64,000 nt of DNA from Novosphingobium sp. G106 (lineage in GTDB: Bacteria > Pseudomonadota > Alphaproteobacteria > Sphingomonadales > Sphingomonadaceae). The position numbers were made by a program, and so were the translations under genes. A model generated the notes under the pieces. The model saw only the letters and a list, made by a program, of their open reading frames with translations. It ran no database searches and was not told where the DNA came from. The stretch is from positions 124,001 to 188,000 of the forward strand of contig NZ_JAHOOZ010000004.1 in the NCBI RefSeq assembly GCF_019075875.1, read 5' to 3'. This document shows positions 44,790 through 53,568 of this stretch, piece after piece (positions within the stretch are counted from its first letter, which is position 1; the number at the start of each line of letters is the position of its first letter).

Positions 44790-46152
44790 GCACATGATGC
44801 CAGCAGCGATACGCAGCGCCGCCTTTCGCTTCGCCTTCCTGCTGGCGTTGATCTTTGCTGCAGGTGCGGCTGCTTTGTTGGTTGTTGTACAGCGGCAGAT
44901 TAAAGATTATGCGGCGGACGCGACCAAGGGGAGTATCCGGGCTGAGTCAGCGGTCCTCGCCGGTGAATATCGCTCACTGGGCCGGTCGGGCCTGATCGAG
45001 GCCATGGGGCGACATCAAAGTGCAAGCAGCGATGCCCAGTTCCGGTATCTCCTGCTCGACGGGCAGGGCCATCAACTGTTCGGCGATCTACCTCTCTCCG
45101 CAGTGCATAACGGTTGGTCGACGTTTCAGGTGAGAGAGACCGAGCCAAGGCAGGTTTTGACGCAGGAGATGTTTTCTTCCCTGACGATGTCATTGCCAGA
45201 TGGGCTGAAAATGGTTGTGGCCACCGACAATTTTGATGTCGAGAACATGCGCCAGCGACTGCGTAACTTCACCTTGGTCAGTGGGATAGCTATCACTCTG
45301 TTTGCGTTGATCGGCGGGTACATCATCGGAGGTTTGTTCCTGCGCAGGCTTACCCGCGTGAATCAGTCCGTGGACCGGATCGTCGAAGGTGAACTAACCG
45401 AACGGCTTCCTATGATCGGCTTCGGCCCGGAATTTGATGAACTTGCTCGCAATCTGAACCGTATGATCGATCGTAACGCCCTCGCCATGGAGGCGCTGCG
45501 CCAGGTTTCGACGAATATTGCCCATGATTTGCGCACGCCGCTGACCCGCCTACACCAGAGGTTGGAGGTCATGCAGCAGAGCGGGGTAGCCGAACCATCT
45601 GTCATCGACGATGCCTTGGCCGAGACCACCAGTTTGCTCGAGACTTTCCAGGCGCTCCTGCGGATCGGCGCGGTCGAAGGCGGGATTGGACGACGGTATT
45701 TCAGGTGCGTAGATCTGACCGAGCTCATGGACCGCGTTCAGCAGGCCTACGAGCCCGTGGCGGAGGATGCGGATCACTTTCTGCTGGCCGATCATGCGCG
45801 CGGTATAACCGTCGATGGCGACGCCGAATTGCTTGCACAGCTATTCACCAATCTCATCGAGAATGCGATCGTTCACACGCCACCGGGAACCGTCATCACG
45901 TCGCGCCTGATAATGATCGATGGCGCGCCTGCCGCCGAGATTTGCGACACGGGGGCGGGAATACCTCCGATAGAGCGCTCCAAGGTCTTCGGCCGCTTCT
46001 ACAGGCTGGATGCCAGTCGCCACACCGAAGGGGCCGGCTTGGGTCTCGCATTGGTCGCGGCAATCGCTTCGCTTCACAACGCGAGCCACGCCATTCTGGA
46101 AACGGATGGACTTTGCGTGAGGATCATGTTCCCGCGCCGGACCGTGGCGTAA
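44779..46152 (+). CDS. Sensor histidine kinase
   Basis: 457 residues, intact. Membrane helix 1 about 18-38, periplasmic sensor domain 39-162, helix 2 about 163-188, HAMP 189-243, HisKA with phospho-acceptor H249 (TNIAHDLRTPLTRL), N-box (TNLIENAIVHTPPG), G1 (CDTGAGIPP) and G2 (GAGLGLALVAA). No obvious metal-binding His/Met cluster in the sensor domain, so the signal is open. It pairs with the response regulator just upstream and is undamaged, unlike the other two kinases here. Confidence 0.94.
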   Translation: MPAKHMMPAAIRSAAFRFAFLLALIFAAGAAALLVVVQRQIKDYAADATKGSIRAESAVLAGEYRSLGRSGLIEAMGRHQSASSDAQFRYLLLDGQGHQLFGDLPLSAVHNGWSTFQVRETEPRQVLTQEMFSSLTMSLPDGLKMVVATDNFDVENMRQRLRNFTLVSGIAITLFALIGGYIIGGLFLRRLTRVNQSVDRIVEGELTERLPMIGFGPEFDELARNLNRMIDRNALAMEALRQVSTNIAHDLRTPLTRLHQRLEVMQQSGVAEPSVIDDALAETTSLLETFQALLRIGAVEGGIGRRYFRCVDLTELMDRVQQAYEPVAEDADHFLLADHARGITVDGDAELLAQLFTNLIENAIVHTPPGTVITSRLIMIDGAPAAEICDTGAGIPPIERSKVFGRFYRLDASRHTEGAGLGLALVAAIASLHNASHAILETDGLCVRIMFPRRTVA

Positions 46153-46726
46153 AAGTAGCGTTCGCGGGAATGCCAAGGGATCCGACCGATTTGATCGAGC
46201 AGCCCGTGCCGATAAGCTAGCGGTTTCGGGTCGGCGAGGCCGCTGACGCGCTGATCGCTGTCGAACGGATTGTCGACCACGAGCGGCAGTGGGCAATCCC
46301 TTAAGCCAAGCAGCGCCGTGCTCCGTGCCGGAAGGTAGAACAGGCGGGAGTCGAACTGGAAGCGGTCCTCAAAGCGCCGGCTGCCCGGGCTACGCCGGCA
46401 CATCGCTTGTCCCGCTGCATAGGCACTGGAAATGGCGAGGTTACGGTTTCTTCGTAAACTGACAGCCTGCCATTACCCAATCCTGATTCGAGACGGTCTC
46501 TTTGAATTGCATGTGCTCGGTCGTTCGAACTGAGGTCAACAGCATTTGCCTCGTCTTGGTAGGGGGCCGGCGCCTCAATGTCGGAGATTAGTATGTTGGA
46601 TGGCGAATTTCGCGGGGTCCTTGCTGCAAGCGCGATTCCTGGCGGAGAGGGATTGCCTTTTGCCGCAATGTTTCTGGACTTTTGCCAGGCTGTAACGGGA
46701 ACGCCGTGCCGATGATAGGAATGACG
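46153..46726. other. Long intergenic region before bamA, no supported gene
   Basis: About 570 bp. A minus-strand frame (to about 46403) reads protein-like (LFYLPARSTALLGLRD and onward) but I recognise no family and it overlaps the kinase 3' end. A 40-codon plus frame at 46592 (MLDGEFRGVLAAS) has no clear ribosome site. The bamA promoter should be here. Confidence 0.45.
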
Positions 46727-49471
46727 ATGGTTCGCAGCCTTGACTATCGCCGCGCGTCCGGTTTGGCGGCGGCGCTTCTGGGAACCACGATCCTGGCGGG
46801 ACAGCCGGTTTACGCCCAGGCTGCGGCCCAGGGTTCCACTGCGCCGGCCAAGCCTGCTGCAGCGGCGCCGGCAGCGACAGCTGCCCCGGCTGTCGAAGCC
46901 CCTGCCGCGATGCCGATCAAGACGCTGACCGTGGTCGGCGCGCAGCGGCTCGAGCCCGATACGATCCTGTCCTACATTAAGCTGCGCGTCGGGCAGGACT
47001 ATACCCAGACCGCGGCCGACCAGGCGCTCAAGGACCTGTTCGCCACCGAATTGTTCGCCGACGCCCAGGTGCGCAACGATGGCGGCAACGTCGTCATCCA
47101 GGTCAAGGAAAACCCGGTCGTCAACCGGATCATCCTCGAGGGCAACAAGCGCATCAAGGACGAGAAGATCCTGCTGGAGATCAAGGTCGCGCCGCGCCAG
47201 ATCTTCACGCGCTCGAAAGTCCGCGCCGACGTCGCCCGCATCATCGAGCTCTACAAGCGCCAGGGCCGTTTCGCCGCCACCGTCGAGCCCAAGATGGTGA
47301 TGCTCGAGCAGAACCGCGTCGACATCGTCTTCGAGGTTACCGAGGGCCCCAAGTCCAAGGTCCGCCAGATCAACATCATCGGCAACGAGAAGTTCTCGGA
47401 CGGTGACCTGCGCGGCGAGATGGTGACCAAGCAGACCAGCTTCACCCGCCTGTTCAGCTCGGGCACCAGCTACGATCCCGACCGCATGGCCTTCGACCAG
47501 CAGAAGTTGCGCCAGTTCTACCTGACCAAGGGCTATGCCGATTTCCGCGTCGTGTCGGCCGTCGCCGAGCTGACGCCGGACAAGAAGGACTTCATCATCA
47601 CCTACGTCGTCGAGGAGGGCCAGCGCTACAAGTTCGGCGACATCAAGGTCGACAGCCAGCTGCGCGACTTCGATGGTGAGCAGCTCGCCAAGCAGCTGCC
47701 GATGAAGGCGGGCGATTGGTACAACGCCAAGATGGTGGAAGACACCATCGAGAAGCTGAACGAGACCGCCGGCGCCTTCGGCTATGCCTTCGCCGACGTG
47801 CGGCCCGATTACAATCGGAGCAAGGACGATCTGACCATGGGGGTCAATTTCGTCATCTCCGAAGCGCCGCGCGTCTATGTCGAGCGGATCGACGTCAACG
47901 GCAACACGCTGACGCAGGACAAGGTCGTGCGCCGCGAGTTCCGCATCGCCGAGGGCGACGCGTTCAACTCGCTGCAGGTCAAGCGCTCGACCAACCGCAT
48001 CAAGTCGCTCGGTTACTTCCAGGAGAAGTTCGAGGTCGAGCAGAAGCCGGGCTCCGCGCCCGACCGCATCGTGCTCGAAGCCAATGTCGAGGAAAAGCCG
48101 ACGGGCGAGCTGCAGCTGTCGGCGGGCTTCTCGTCGATCGAAAGCTTCATCTTCCAGGCCTCGATCCAGCAGCGCAACTTCCGCGGCCGTGGCCAGACGG
48201 TGGGCGTGTCGGGCTCCTATTCGAAATATTCGAAGAGCGTCGAGACGAGTTTCACCGAGCCTTACCTCTTCGATCGCAACGTCTCGGCCTCGGTCAGCAT
48301 CTATCGCCGCGACTACAACAGCTTCAACTACCTCAACTCGAACCGCAACACGACCTACAAGCAGGCGACTACCGGCTTCCAGCTACGCGCCGGCGTGCCG
48401 TTGACCGAATATCTGACGGCCGTCGCCAGCTATACGCTGAACTATGACAATGTATCGCTCGACAAGACCCAGTTCTATACCGATCGCGTGACCCCGGGCG
48501 TGCAGCAGTGCGACCCGCTACTCGCCGGCCGCTACCTCTGTGAGGCGATTGGCAAGCGCACGAGTTCGATCATCGGCGCTTCGCTGATCTATGACACGCT
48601 CGACAACCGCGTGCACCCGACGCGGGGCTTCCTCGCCTCGCTTGGCGGTGAATTTGCCGGCCTCGGCGGATCGGTGAAATATGGCCGTATCCGCGCCAAC
48701 GCCTCGCGTTATTTCCCGGTCGGCAAGGGCTTCATCTTTTCACTGTCGGCCGAGGGGGGGCTCATCAATTCGTTCGACCACAGCGGGGATCCGGCCCGCG
48801 GCATTGACGACGTTCGGCTGACCGACCGCTTCTATCTCGGCGAGCCGCAAATGCGCGGCTTCGACATTCGAGGGATCGGTCCGCGAGTCCTGCGCAAATA
48901 CTATGTCGACGCGAACCGTGATGGAGTCATCGATGGCAAAACCGATGGGTTTTCGACCGATCGCAACCAGTGGGTCGATGACGCACTGGGCGGAAAATAC
49001 TACTACCAAGGCCGTGCGGAGCTTGAGATACCATTGGGATCAGGGGCGAAGGAATTGGGCCTGCGTCCCTCCATCTTCGCGGGCGTCGGGGCGGTTTGGG
49101 GCGTTCGCACCCCCGTAACCGACAACAACACGAGCGCGCAGTTCATCGCCACTCGCGATAGCGCTACCGGTCTGCCGCAATATCAGGTTACCTGCGCCGG
49201 AATGACGACGGTCGTGGCTGCGGGCACGACGCCGGTAAATGGGGGTAACTGCACCGCCACGGGCGACGGCGTCGTAGCGCTGGGCAACACCATTCCGGCC
49301 TATAGGGAATTCTTCGTCGGCAATACCTGGAAGCCGCGTGTCGCGATCGGCGTCGGTGTCAACTGGAACTCGCCGTTCGGCCCCTTCCGAATCGATTTCT
49401 CCAAAGTCCTGCTGAAGCAGGACGGGGACAACACCAAGACTTTCACATTCAACGTAGGCACCCAATTTTGA
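46727..49471 (+). CDS. bamA: BamA/Omp85 outer membrane assembly factor (paralogue)
   Basis: 914 residues from ATG at 46727, 6 nt after AGGA; earlier ATGs and a TTG at 46682 are possible. A signal peptide ends near QPVYAQ, followed by an Ala/Pro-rich linker (about 35-75). Five POTRA domains run from IKTLTVVGAQRLEPDTI to about residue 400 (typical G.xxxxP and YxxxGYA/F motifs, e.g. FYLTKGYADFRV). The barrel has GSYSKYSKSVETSFTEPYLF, RGFLASLGGEF and the lid motif MRGFDIRGIGPR (VRGF in most BamA). It ends FTFNVGTQF. BamA folds outer membrane proteins. Usual neighbours (rseP, skp, lpxD, fabZ) are absent, so this is probably a second copy. Confidence 0.95.
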   Translation: MVRSLDYRRASGLAAALLGTTILAGQPVYAQAAAQGSTAPAKPAAAAPAATAAPAVEAPAAMPIKTLTVVGAQRLEPDTILSYIKLRVGQDYTQTAADQALKDLFATELFADAQVRNDGGNVVIQVKENPVVNRIILEGNKRIKDEKILLEIKVAPRQIFTRSKVRADVARIIELYKRQGRFAATVEPKMVMLEQNRVDIVFEVTEGPKSKVRQINIIGNEKFSDGDLRGEMVTKQTSFTRLFSSGTSYDPDRMAFDQQKLRQFYLTKGYADFRVVSAVAELTPDKKDFIITYVVEEGQRYKFGDIKVDSQLRDFDGEQLAKQLPMKAGDWYNAKMVEDTIEKLNETAGAFGYAFADVRPDYNRSKDDLTMGVNFVISEAPRVYVERIDVNGNTLTQDKVVRREFRIAEGDAFNSLQVKRSTNRIKSLGYFQEKFEVEQKPGSAPDRIVLEANVEEKPTGELQLSAGFSSIESFIFQASIQQRNFRGRGQTVGVSGSYSKYSKSVETSFTEPYLFDRNVSASVSIYRRDYNSFNYLNSNRNTTYKQATTGFQLRAGVPLTEYLTAVASYTLNYDNVSLDKTQFYTDRVTPGVQQCDPLLAGRYLCEAIGKRTSSIIGASLIYDTLDNRVHPTRGFLASLGGEFAGLGGSVKYGRIRANASRYFPVGKGFIFSLSAEGGLINSFDHSGDPARGIDDVRLTDRFYLGEPQMRGFDIRGIGPRVLRKYYVDANRDGVIDGKTDGFSTDRNQWVDDALGGKYYYQGRAELEIPLGSGAKELGLRPSIFAGVGAVWGVRTPVTDNNTSAQFIATRDSATGLPQYQVTCAGMTTVVAAGTTPVNGGNCTATGDGVVALGNTIPAYREFFVGNTWKPRVAIGVGVNWNSPFGPFRIDFSKVLLKQDGDNTKTFTFNVGTQF

Positions 49472-49825
49472 ACACCATGCTTAATCTCACTTGGGCAAGC
49501 CGGCTCCCCCGCTCAACGAGGCTCTGTCCCGCAGCGGCACCGGTCGTCGAGTCCAACGCCGACCTTCAGGATGCCAGTCTCGGCCACGCCTCGCCCAAGC
49601 GGCTCGCCGCGCGCGGCCGGCAGATCCACGGTACGGACGACCGAGATCTGGTCAGCTCGGGAGCCGAGAGGACGTTTAGAAACTAAACGCCATCGCCTGT
49701 GCCGATCTCGGTTGATAATTTGGTAATGTCAATTTCTCCAACTGCGGTTTTGGAAATTGACGAAGTCTTACGTTTCGAGAGACCGTGCTCTTTTGGCACG
49801 GCTCGTGGACCTGCCGAGGCGCGCG
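49472..49825. other. Intergenic region after bamA
   Basis: About 350 bp. The first 210 bp have high GC and contain short frames of no recognisable content; from about 49690 GC drops. No hairpin terminator is convincing. Nothing else seen. Confidence 0.5.
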
Positions 49826-50215
49826 ATGACACGAAAAATATTCACGATTTCCTTCCTATCGATATTTGTCATTGGCGCCTGCGCAAAATCTCCACCCGAC
49901 ATAATTTCCGAGGCTCATCAAGCAGTTCTCGCGGTGGCCCAGACGGCCAGCCCGAAGAAATTCGACGATGCCTTTACTCAGATATTTCCAGAGAAAGGGC
50001 TTGTTTGTGGCGGGAGAATGGGAACAGCTGATTTATACGGAAAAAATGCTGGCTACCAACGGTATTATTTCAGTCGAACGCTAGGGGTAGCGCTCGAGGG
50101 CGAGTCCCCATCTTGGCTGCCTATAGCGAACGCCTGCATCGCCGCGATAAGAGAGCGATTGACAGTAACCAATCATCGTTTGAATGCCGAAGTGTCAAAA
50201 GTCCATCGGCCATGA
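49826..50215 (+). CDS. Hypothetical lipoprotein
   Basis: 129 residues from ATG at 49826, chosen because it opens a lipoprotein signal: MTRKIFTISFLSIFVIGAC with lipobox IGAC. The mature part (SPPDIISEAHQAVLAVAQTA and onward) has CGGRMG and a C-terminal ANACIAAIRERL, no recognised domain. A start at 49757 would hide the lipobox. AT-richer codon use than the flanking genes suggests recent acquisition. Confidence 0.5.
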   Translation: MTRKIFTISFLSIFVIGACAKSPPDIISEAHQAVLAVAQTASPKKFDDAFTQIFPEKGLVCGGRMGTADLYGKNAGYQRYYFSRTLGVALEGESPSWLPIANACIAAIRERLTVTNHRLNAEVSKVHRP

Positions 50216-50230
50216 ACTGCGCTGCATTGA

Positions 50231-50527
50231 GTGCAAATATTTGGAAGCAGGATTTGGGAAATGGAGTCGGCGGCCGAGTGGCTCTTAGCGCTACCGCCCT
50301 GTTTCACGGTACAACGTGAAGCGATGATTGAGGCGCTTCGCGAGCGCATGGGATGGCTTGTGGATTTGGTCGGGAAGGAAACACTTGAAGTAGGCTTGGC
50401 AGCGATGGCGCAGATTCCGCGCGAGGAATTTGTTATTCCTCTTATTGAAGAATTCGCTTATCTTCCCATGAGCCTCGACATCGGCTTTAATCAGACCATT
50501 TCACATCCTCAATTAGTGCTGAAATAA
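50231..50527 (+). pseudogene. N-terminal fragment of a PIMT-like methyltransferase
   Basis: 98 codons that stop after QTISHPQLVLK. The stretch MAQIPREEFVIPLIEEFAYL and LDIGFNQTISHPQ matches the N-terminal PIMT pattern (VPREEFVP..., LPIGxGQTISQP). The SAM-binding motif and all of the catalytic C-terminal domain are absent. Exact start uncertain. It is AT-richer than the neighbours. Unlike the exported PIMT at 20240 it has no signal peptide. Confidence 0.7.
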
Positions 50528-50761
50528 GGGCCCAGCCGGCGCGACACAAGGCAGTGGACCTGATGAAGGAGATCGGATCGGCATTTGCGACGGCAAGTGC
50601 CCCGGCTTCGAGCCCCAACGACAGAATCGTACCGCCGAGTGCGCAGAGCCATTGCGTCAGGATATAAGACGGTAGGCTGTCCGGTCAGCTAAGTGGTAGC
50701 GCCGGTCGCCAGCGGCCAGTGCGCCATCTACACATGGCAAGTAGCATGGCTGGGGGCCTAG

Positions 50762-50910
50762 CAGGCTGTTGAAAAAGTCGGAGCGACCGCATTGTCGAGC
50801 AACAATCGAAGCCAACTCGGCGCCATCTTGAATCGATCGTGCTTTAATGTGCTGATCCGAGATTCCATGTTGCTCGCCACCACTGCTCGAAACCCTTTTT
50901 CAACAGCCTG
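50762..50910. mobile_element. 149-bp MITE, copy 2, inverted relative to copy 1
   Basis: Same length, same 16-bp ends and, by eye, identical sequence to the copy at 1133-1281, but in the opposite orientation. It is bounded by CTAG at 50758-50761 and 50911-50914. It lies in non-coding sequence between the PIMT fragment and the methyltransferase gene. The 230 bp left of it (50528-50757) hold no supported gene. Confidence 0.92.
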
Positions 50911-50941
50911 CTAGGTTCGCCTATATGGCGGATGAAGACGT

Positions 50942-51556
50942 TCAACGCCTTTGATATACACACCAATTGAAGCATTGTTCGCTGTTCCACGGTGTCTTGT
51001 GCTCTTCTGACCATGCCTCCACGAGCGTAAACTCGTGACCGAGTTCCTGGGTGAGCAGTTCCGCATTATACCTTATCACAGGGAGGCCACTGCATTTGTC
51101 CGGCCCGTCAAGTGCAAACGTGGCCATGATCAACCACCCGCCTGTCCTCAGTCCCGTATGCAGGGCGTTCTTGTAAGCATCGCGGGCCTCCTTCGTTGCC
51201 AGAAAATGGAACACGGCCCGATCGTGCCAGATATCATATTGGCGTGCTGGACTCCACTGAGTGATATTGGCTGCGATCCACTGAACCTGCGAAGCGCGAG
51301 TGCCTAGCCTCGACTGGCTGACCTCGAGCGCCGCCGCTGCGACGTCGAGGATCGTGACGTCCGCCCAACCTCTGTCCAGCAAGCTGTCCGCCAGGGCGGA
51401 CGCGCCGCCGCCGACGTCGATGATCGCCGATGTTGGCGGCACCGCAATGCGCGAAAGCGCGGCCAGCGATGTTTCTGGCGTCGCCTGAAACCAGCTCACC
51501 GAATCTGACGCTTTCGTTGTGTAAACGGTTTCCCAGTGATCGGGCTCGGTCATCAT
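50942..51556 (-). CDS. Class I SAM-dependent methyltransferase
   Basis: 204 residues. SAM-binding motif I is AIIDVGGGASALADSLL, motif II acidic VTILDVAAAAL, followed by YDIWHDRAVFHFL and GGWLIMATFALDG. The WxxY/WHDRAVFHFL type is close to methyltransferases found beside metal-resistance genes (tellurite/thiopurine-like). Substrate unknown. It is divergent from the RcnR-like gene, 194 bp apart. Confidence 0.9.
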   Translation of the reverse strand: MMTEPDHWETVYTTKASDSVSWFQATPETSLAALSRIAVPPTSAIIDVGGGASALADSLLDRGWADVTILDVAAAALEVSQSRLGTRASQVQWIAANITQWSPARQYDIWHDRAVFHFLATKEARDAYKNALHTGLRTGGWLIMATFALDGPDKCSGLPVIRYNAELLTQELGHEFTLVEAWSEEHKTPWNSEQCFNWCVYQRR

Positions 51557-51730
51557 CCCATTCCCTTTCCGCGAATAGCACGACCGAACTCGGCCCTTGG
51601 TGAAAATTGATAGCGCGCGGTCCGGCGGCCTTGCCGGGTGCTTGGTGTAGTCCCTGGAAGTCGAAACGCGACAATCGAAAAATCGCGCGTGAGAGGCCGA
51701 TTTAACGTCCCACTATCATAGATGTTGATG

Positions 51731-51752
51731 ATAGGGTAGGGGGGTATCCTAT
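51731..51752 (+). promoter_or_regulatory. Putative operator of the RcnR/DmeR-type repressor
   Basis: An interrupted inverted repeat ATAGGGTA - GGGGGG - TATCCTAT ends at the start codon of the sensor gene; arms match at 7 of 8 positions. A G tract between AT-containing inverted arms is the layout of RcnR/CsoR-type operators (TACT-G6-AGTA in rcn). It overlaps the ribosome-binding region, so bound repressor could also hinder initiation of translation. Confidence 0.6.
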
Positions 51753-52026
51753 GGGACATTTGACCGAAGGCAATGACGAGCTCTTGAAGCGGGTGCGCCG
51801 CATCGCGGGACAGGTCGCGGCGATTGAGAAAGCGCTGGCCGCAGGAACAGACTGTACGACGACTCTGCATCTCGTCGCAGCGACGCGCGGCGCCATGAAC
51901 GGCCTCATGGACGAGATCATCGAAGAGCATGTCCGCACCCATGTGGCGCATCCCGACCTCGCGGCCGAGGATCGTGCCGCTGGGGCGGAAGAATTGATCG
52001 CGGTCATACGCCGCTACGCAAAATAA
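51751..52026 (+). CDS. dmeR: RcnR/DmeR-type metal-sensing repressor (CsoR/RcnR/FrmR family)
   Basis: 91 residues, all helical. H3, C35, H60 and H64 are at exactly the positions reported for nickel/cobalt binding in RcnR; FrmR-type proteins have Glu at 64. Thus a Ni/Co sensor is favoured over a formaldehyde or copper sensor. The core RVRRIAGQVAAIEKAL and AATRGAMNGLMDEIIEEH is canonical. The exporter gene follows 10 bp downstream, the order of dmeRF in Rhizobium. Confidence 0.88.
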   Translation: MGHLTEGNDELLKRVRRIAGQVAAIEKALAAGTDCTTTLHLVAATRGAMNGLMDEIIEEHVRTHVAHPDLAAEDRAAGAEELIAVIRRYAK

Positions 52027-52036
52027 GGCTGAAATA

Positions 52037-52963
52037 ATGACGACGTCCCGCGATATTGACGCCTTTGTGCACGATCATGTCTACTTGGGTGCCTCTCACG
52101 ACGAGAATGCACGCCGCACATTGTGGGTTGTGGTGCTGACGGCTGTGATGATGATCGGCGAAATATTCGCCGGGTATGTCACGGGATCAATGGCGCTCCT
52201 GGCCGATGGCTTCCATATGGCGACCCATGCAGGCGCGCTAAGTGTGGCTGCGGTTGCTTATGCCTATGCCAAGCAGCATGCGTCGAACCGGCGGTTCAGC
52301 TTTGGAACCGGCAAGGTGGGCGACCTTGCGGGCTTCGCCTCGGCGCTGGTGCTTGGCCTGATCGCCCTGGGAATCGGCGTTGAATCGATCCTGCGGTTGT
52401 TCGAGCCCATCAAGGTTGCGTTTGGTGAGGCAACCTTAATTGCCGTCATTGGGCTCGGTGTGAACATTGTCAGCGCATTCTTGCTGTCGGGCAGCCATCA
52501 CCATCATGGTCATGACCATCATGACCACGTCGACGACCATGATGCTCATGGTGGCGACAACAACCTTCGCTCGGCCTATGTGCATGTCCTAGCCGACGCT
52601 CTTACGTCAGTATTGGCAATCGCGGCTCTTCTGGCAGGCCGCTATCTTGGCTGGGTGTGGATGGACCCTGTCATGGGGATCGTGGGAGCGGGGGTGATCG
52701 CTCGCTGGTCCTGGAGCCTGATGCGAGATACCGCCTCAGTCCTCCTTGATTCGACCGATAATCATGTTGCCGAGGAAATACAGGATCTCGTTGAGGGACC
52801 GGGCGATGTGCGTATTGCCGATCTTCATGTCTGGCGTGTCGGTCCCGAGGCCCATGCTGCCATAGTGGGAGTGGTCGGCAGTGCGGGGGTCAATGCAGGC
52901 GTGATCCGCGATCGGCTGGTGCCCGTCCATGAGTTGAAGCACCTGACAATCGAATGCCATTGA
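52037..52963 (+). CDS. dmeF: Cation diffusion facilitator, DmeF-type Co/Ni exporter
   Basis: 308 residues with six membrane helices. The CDF metal site is in helix 2 (ADGFHMATHAGAL; HxxxD-like with DmeF-specific H) and helix 5 (HVLADALTSVLAIAALL). A His-rich cytoplasmic loop at about 155-175 (HHHHGHDHHDHVDDHDAH) buffers metal. The C-terminal domain is VRIADLHVWRVGPEAHAAI. DmeF proteins export Co(II) and Ni(II) by proton antiport. Cotranscribed with the RcnR-type sensor. Confidence 0.93.
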   Translation: MTTSRDIDAFVHDHVYLGASHDENARRTLWVVVLTAVMMIGEIFAGYVTGSMALLADGFHMATHAGALSVAAVAYAYAKQHASNRRFSFGTGKVGDLAGFASALVLGLIALGIGVESILRLFEPIKVAFGEATLIAVIGLGVNIVSAFLLSGSHHHHGHDHHDHVDDHDAHGGDNNLRSAYVHVLADALTSVLAIAALLAGRYLGWVWMDPVMGIVGAGVIARWSWSLMRDTASVLLDSTDNHVAEEIQDLVEGPGDVRIADLHVWRVGPEAHAAIVGVVGSAGVNAGVIRDRLVPVHELKHLTIECH

Positions 52964-52973
52964 TGAGGTGCCT

Positions 52974-53156
52974 GTGAAGTCGCCGTGCATAGACGTGTGC
53001 CGTTTCGACTGCTCGACTGGCTGGTGTCGGGGCTGTGGCCGGTCCAAGCCGGAATGCCGGGCTTGGAAGAAGGCGCAGCCCCGACAGCAACGCAAGATCG
53101 CCGCCGACCTTCCGCGCCGGCTCGCGAAGCTGACGGGACGCGAATTGCAAAAATGA
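52974..53156 (+). CDS. DUF1289 small cysteine-rich protein
   Basis: 60 residues from GTG at 52974, 5 nt after GAGG (GTG at 52968 also possible). The family core is SPCIDVCRFDCSTGWCRGCG, with four conserved cysteines suggesting a zinc or Fe-S site, and basic C-terminus. Function unknown. It follows dmeF by 10 bp and is probably in the same transcript. Converges with cueR. Confidence 0.85.
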   Translation: MKSPCIDVCRFDCSTGWCRGCGRSKPECRAWKKAQPRQQRKIAADLPRRLAKLTGRELQK

Positions 53157-53181
53157 GCGAGCTGGCTGTCGTTGAACATGC

Positions 53182-53568
53182 TCAAGACGCCAGGTGCGTC
53201 AGAATCGGACATTCCGGCCAGTCGTTGCCGTGGCACCTCTTCGCCAAGTCCATCAGCGCTTCTCGCATCGCATTCAGCGCATCCGCCTTGCGGCCAAGGT
53301 CGGCCGCGCGGGCCTCCGCCAGCGCCTTGACCTCTGAACTGGCGCGTGCGCGATCGGACCATAAATCAAGCAGCTTTCGGATTTCTTCGATCGGAAAGCC
53401 GAGGTCGCGAGCGTTGGCAATGAAGCGAAGCCGATGGACGTCGGCGTCCGAGTAGTCGCGATAGCCGCTTTCCCGTCGCGCAGCCGACGGGATAAGGCCG
53501 ATCTTCTCATAGTGGCGGATCATCCGCTGCGAGACCCCGCTCGCGGCCGACACAGCGCCAATATTCAT
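53182..53568 (-). CDS. cueR: Copper-responsive MerR-family regulator CueR
   Basis: 128 residues. MerR helix-turn-helix ([20 protein letters not shown]) and dimer helix. C112 and C120 in CHGNDWPEC and S77 fall at exactly the positions of Cu(I)-binding Cys and selectivity Ser in E. coli CueR. The start overlaps the copA stop by ATGA, so sensor and pump are co-expressed. It should activate the 55961-55992 promoter by DNA unwinding. Confidence 0.95.
   Translation of the reverse strand: MNIGAVSAASGVSQRMIRHYEKIGLIPSAARRESGYRDYSDADVHRLRFIANARDLGFPIEEIRKLLDLWSDRARASSEVKALAEARAADLGRKADALNAMREALMDLAKRCHGNDWPECPILTHLAS

Noticed and set aside
46074..46403. Minus-strand frame with protein-like sequence between the kinase and bamA
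   Set aside because: No recognised family, overlaps the kinase 3' end, and no ribosome site could be found; recorded as unexplained rather than as a gene.
48754..48760. G7 tract in bamA as a third frameshift hot spot
   Set aside because: The reading frame continues correctly across it to the normal C-terminal Phe.
50483..50693. Minus-strand frame reading like a membrane-protein fragment between the PIMT fragment and the MITE
   Set aside because: Short, no start with a ribosome site, no family recognised; overlaps the PIMT fragment.
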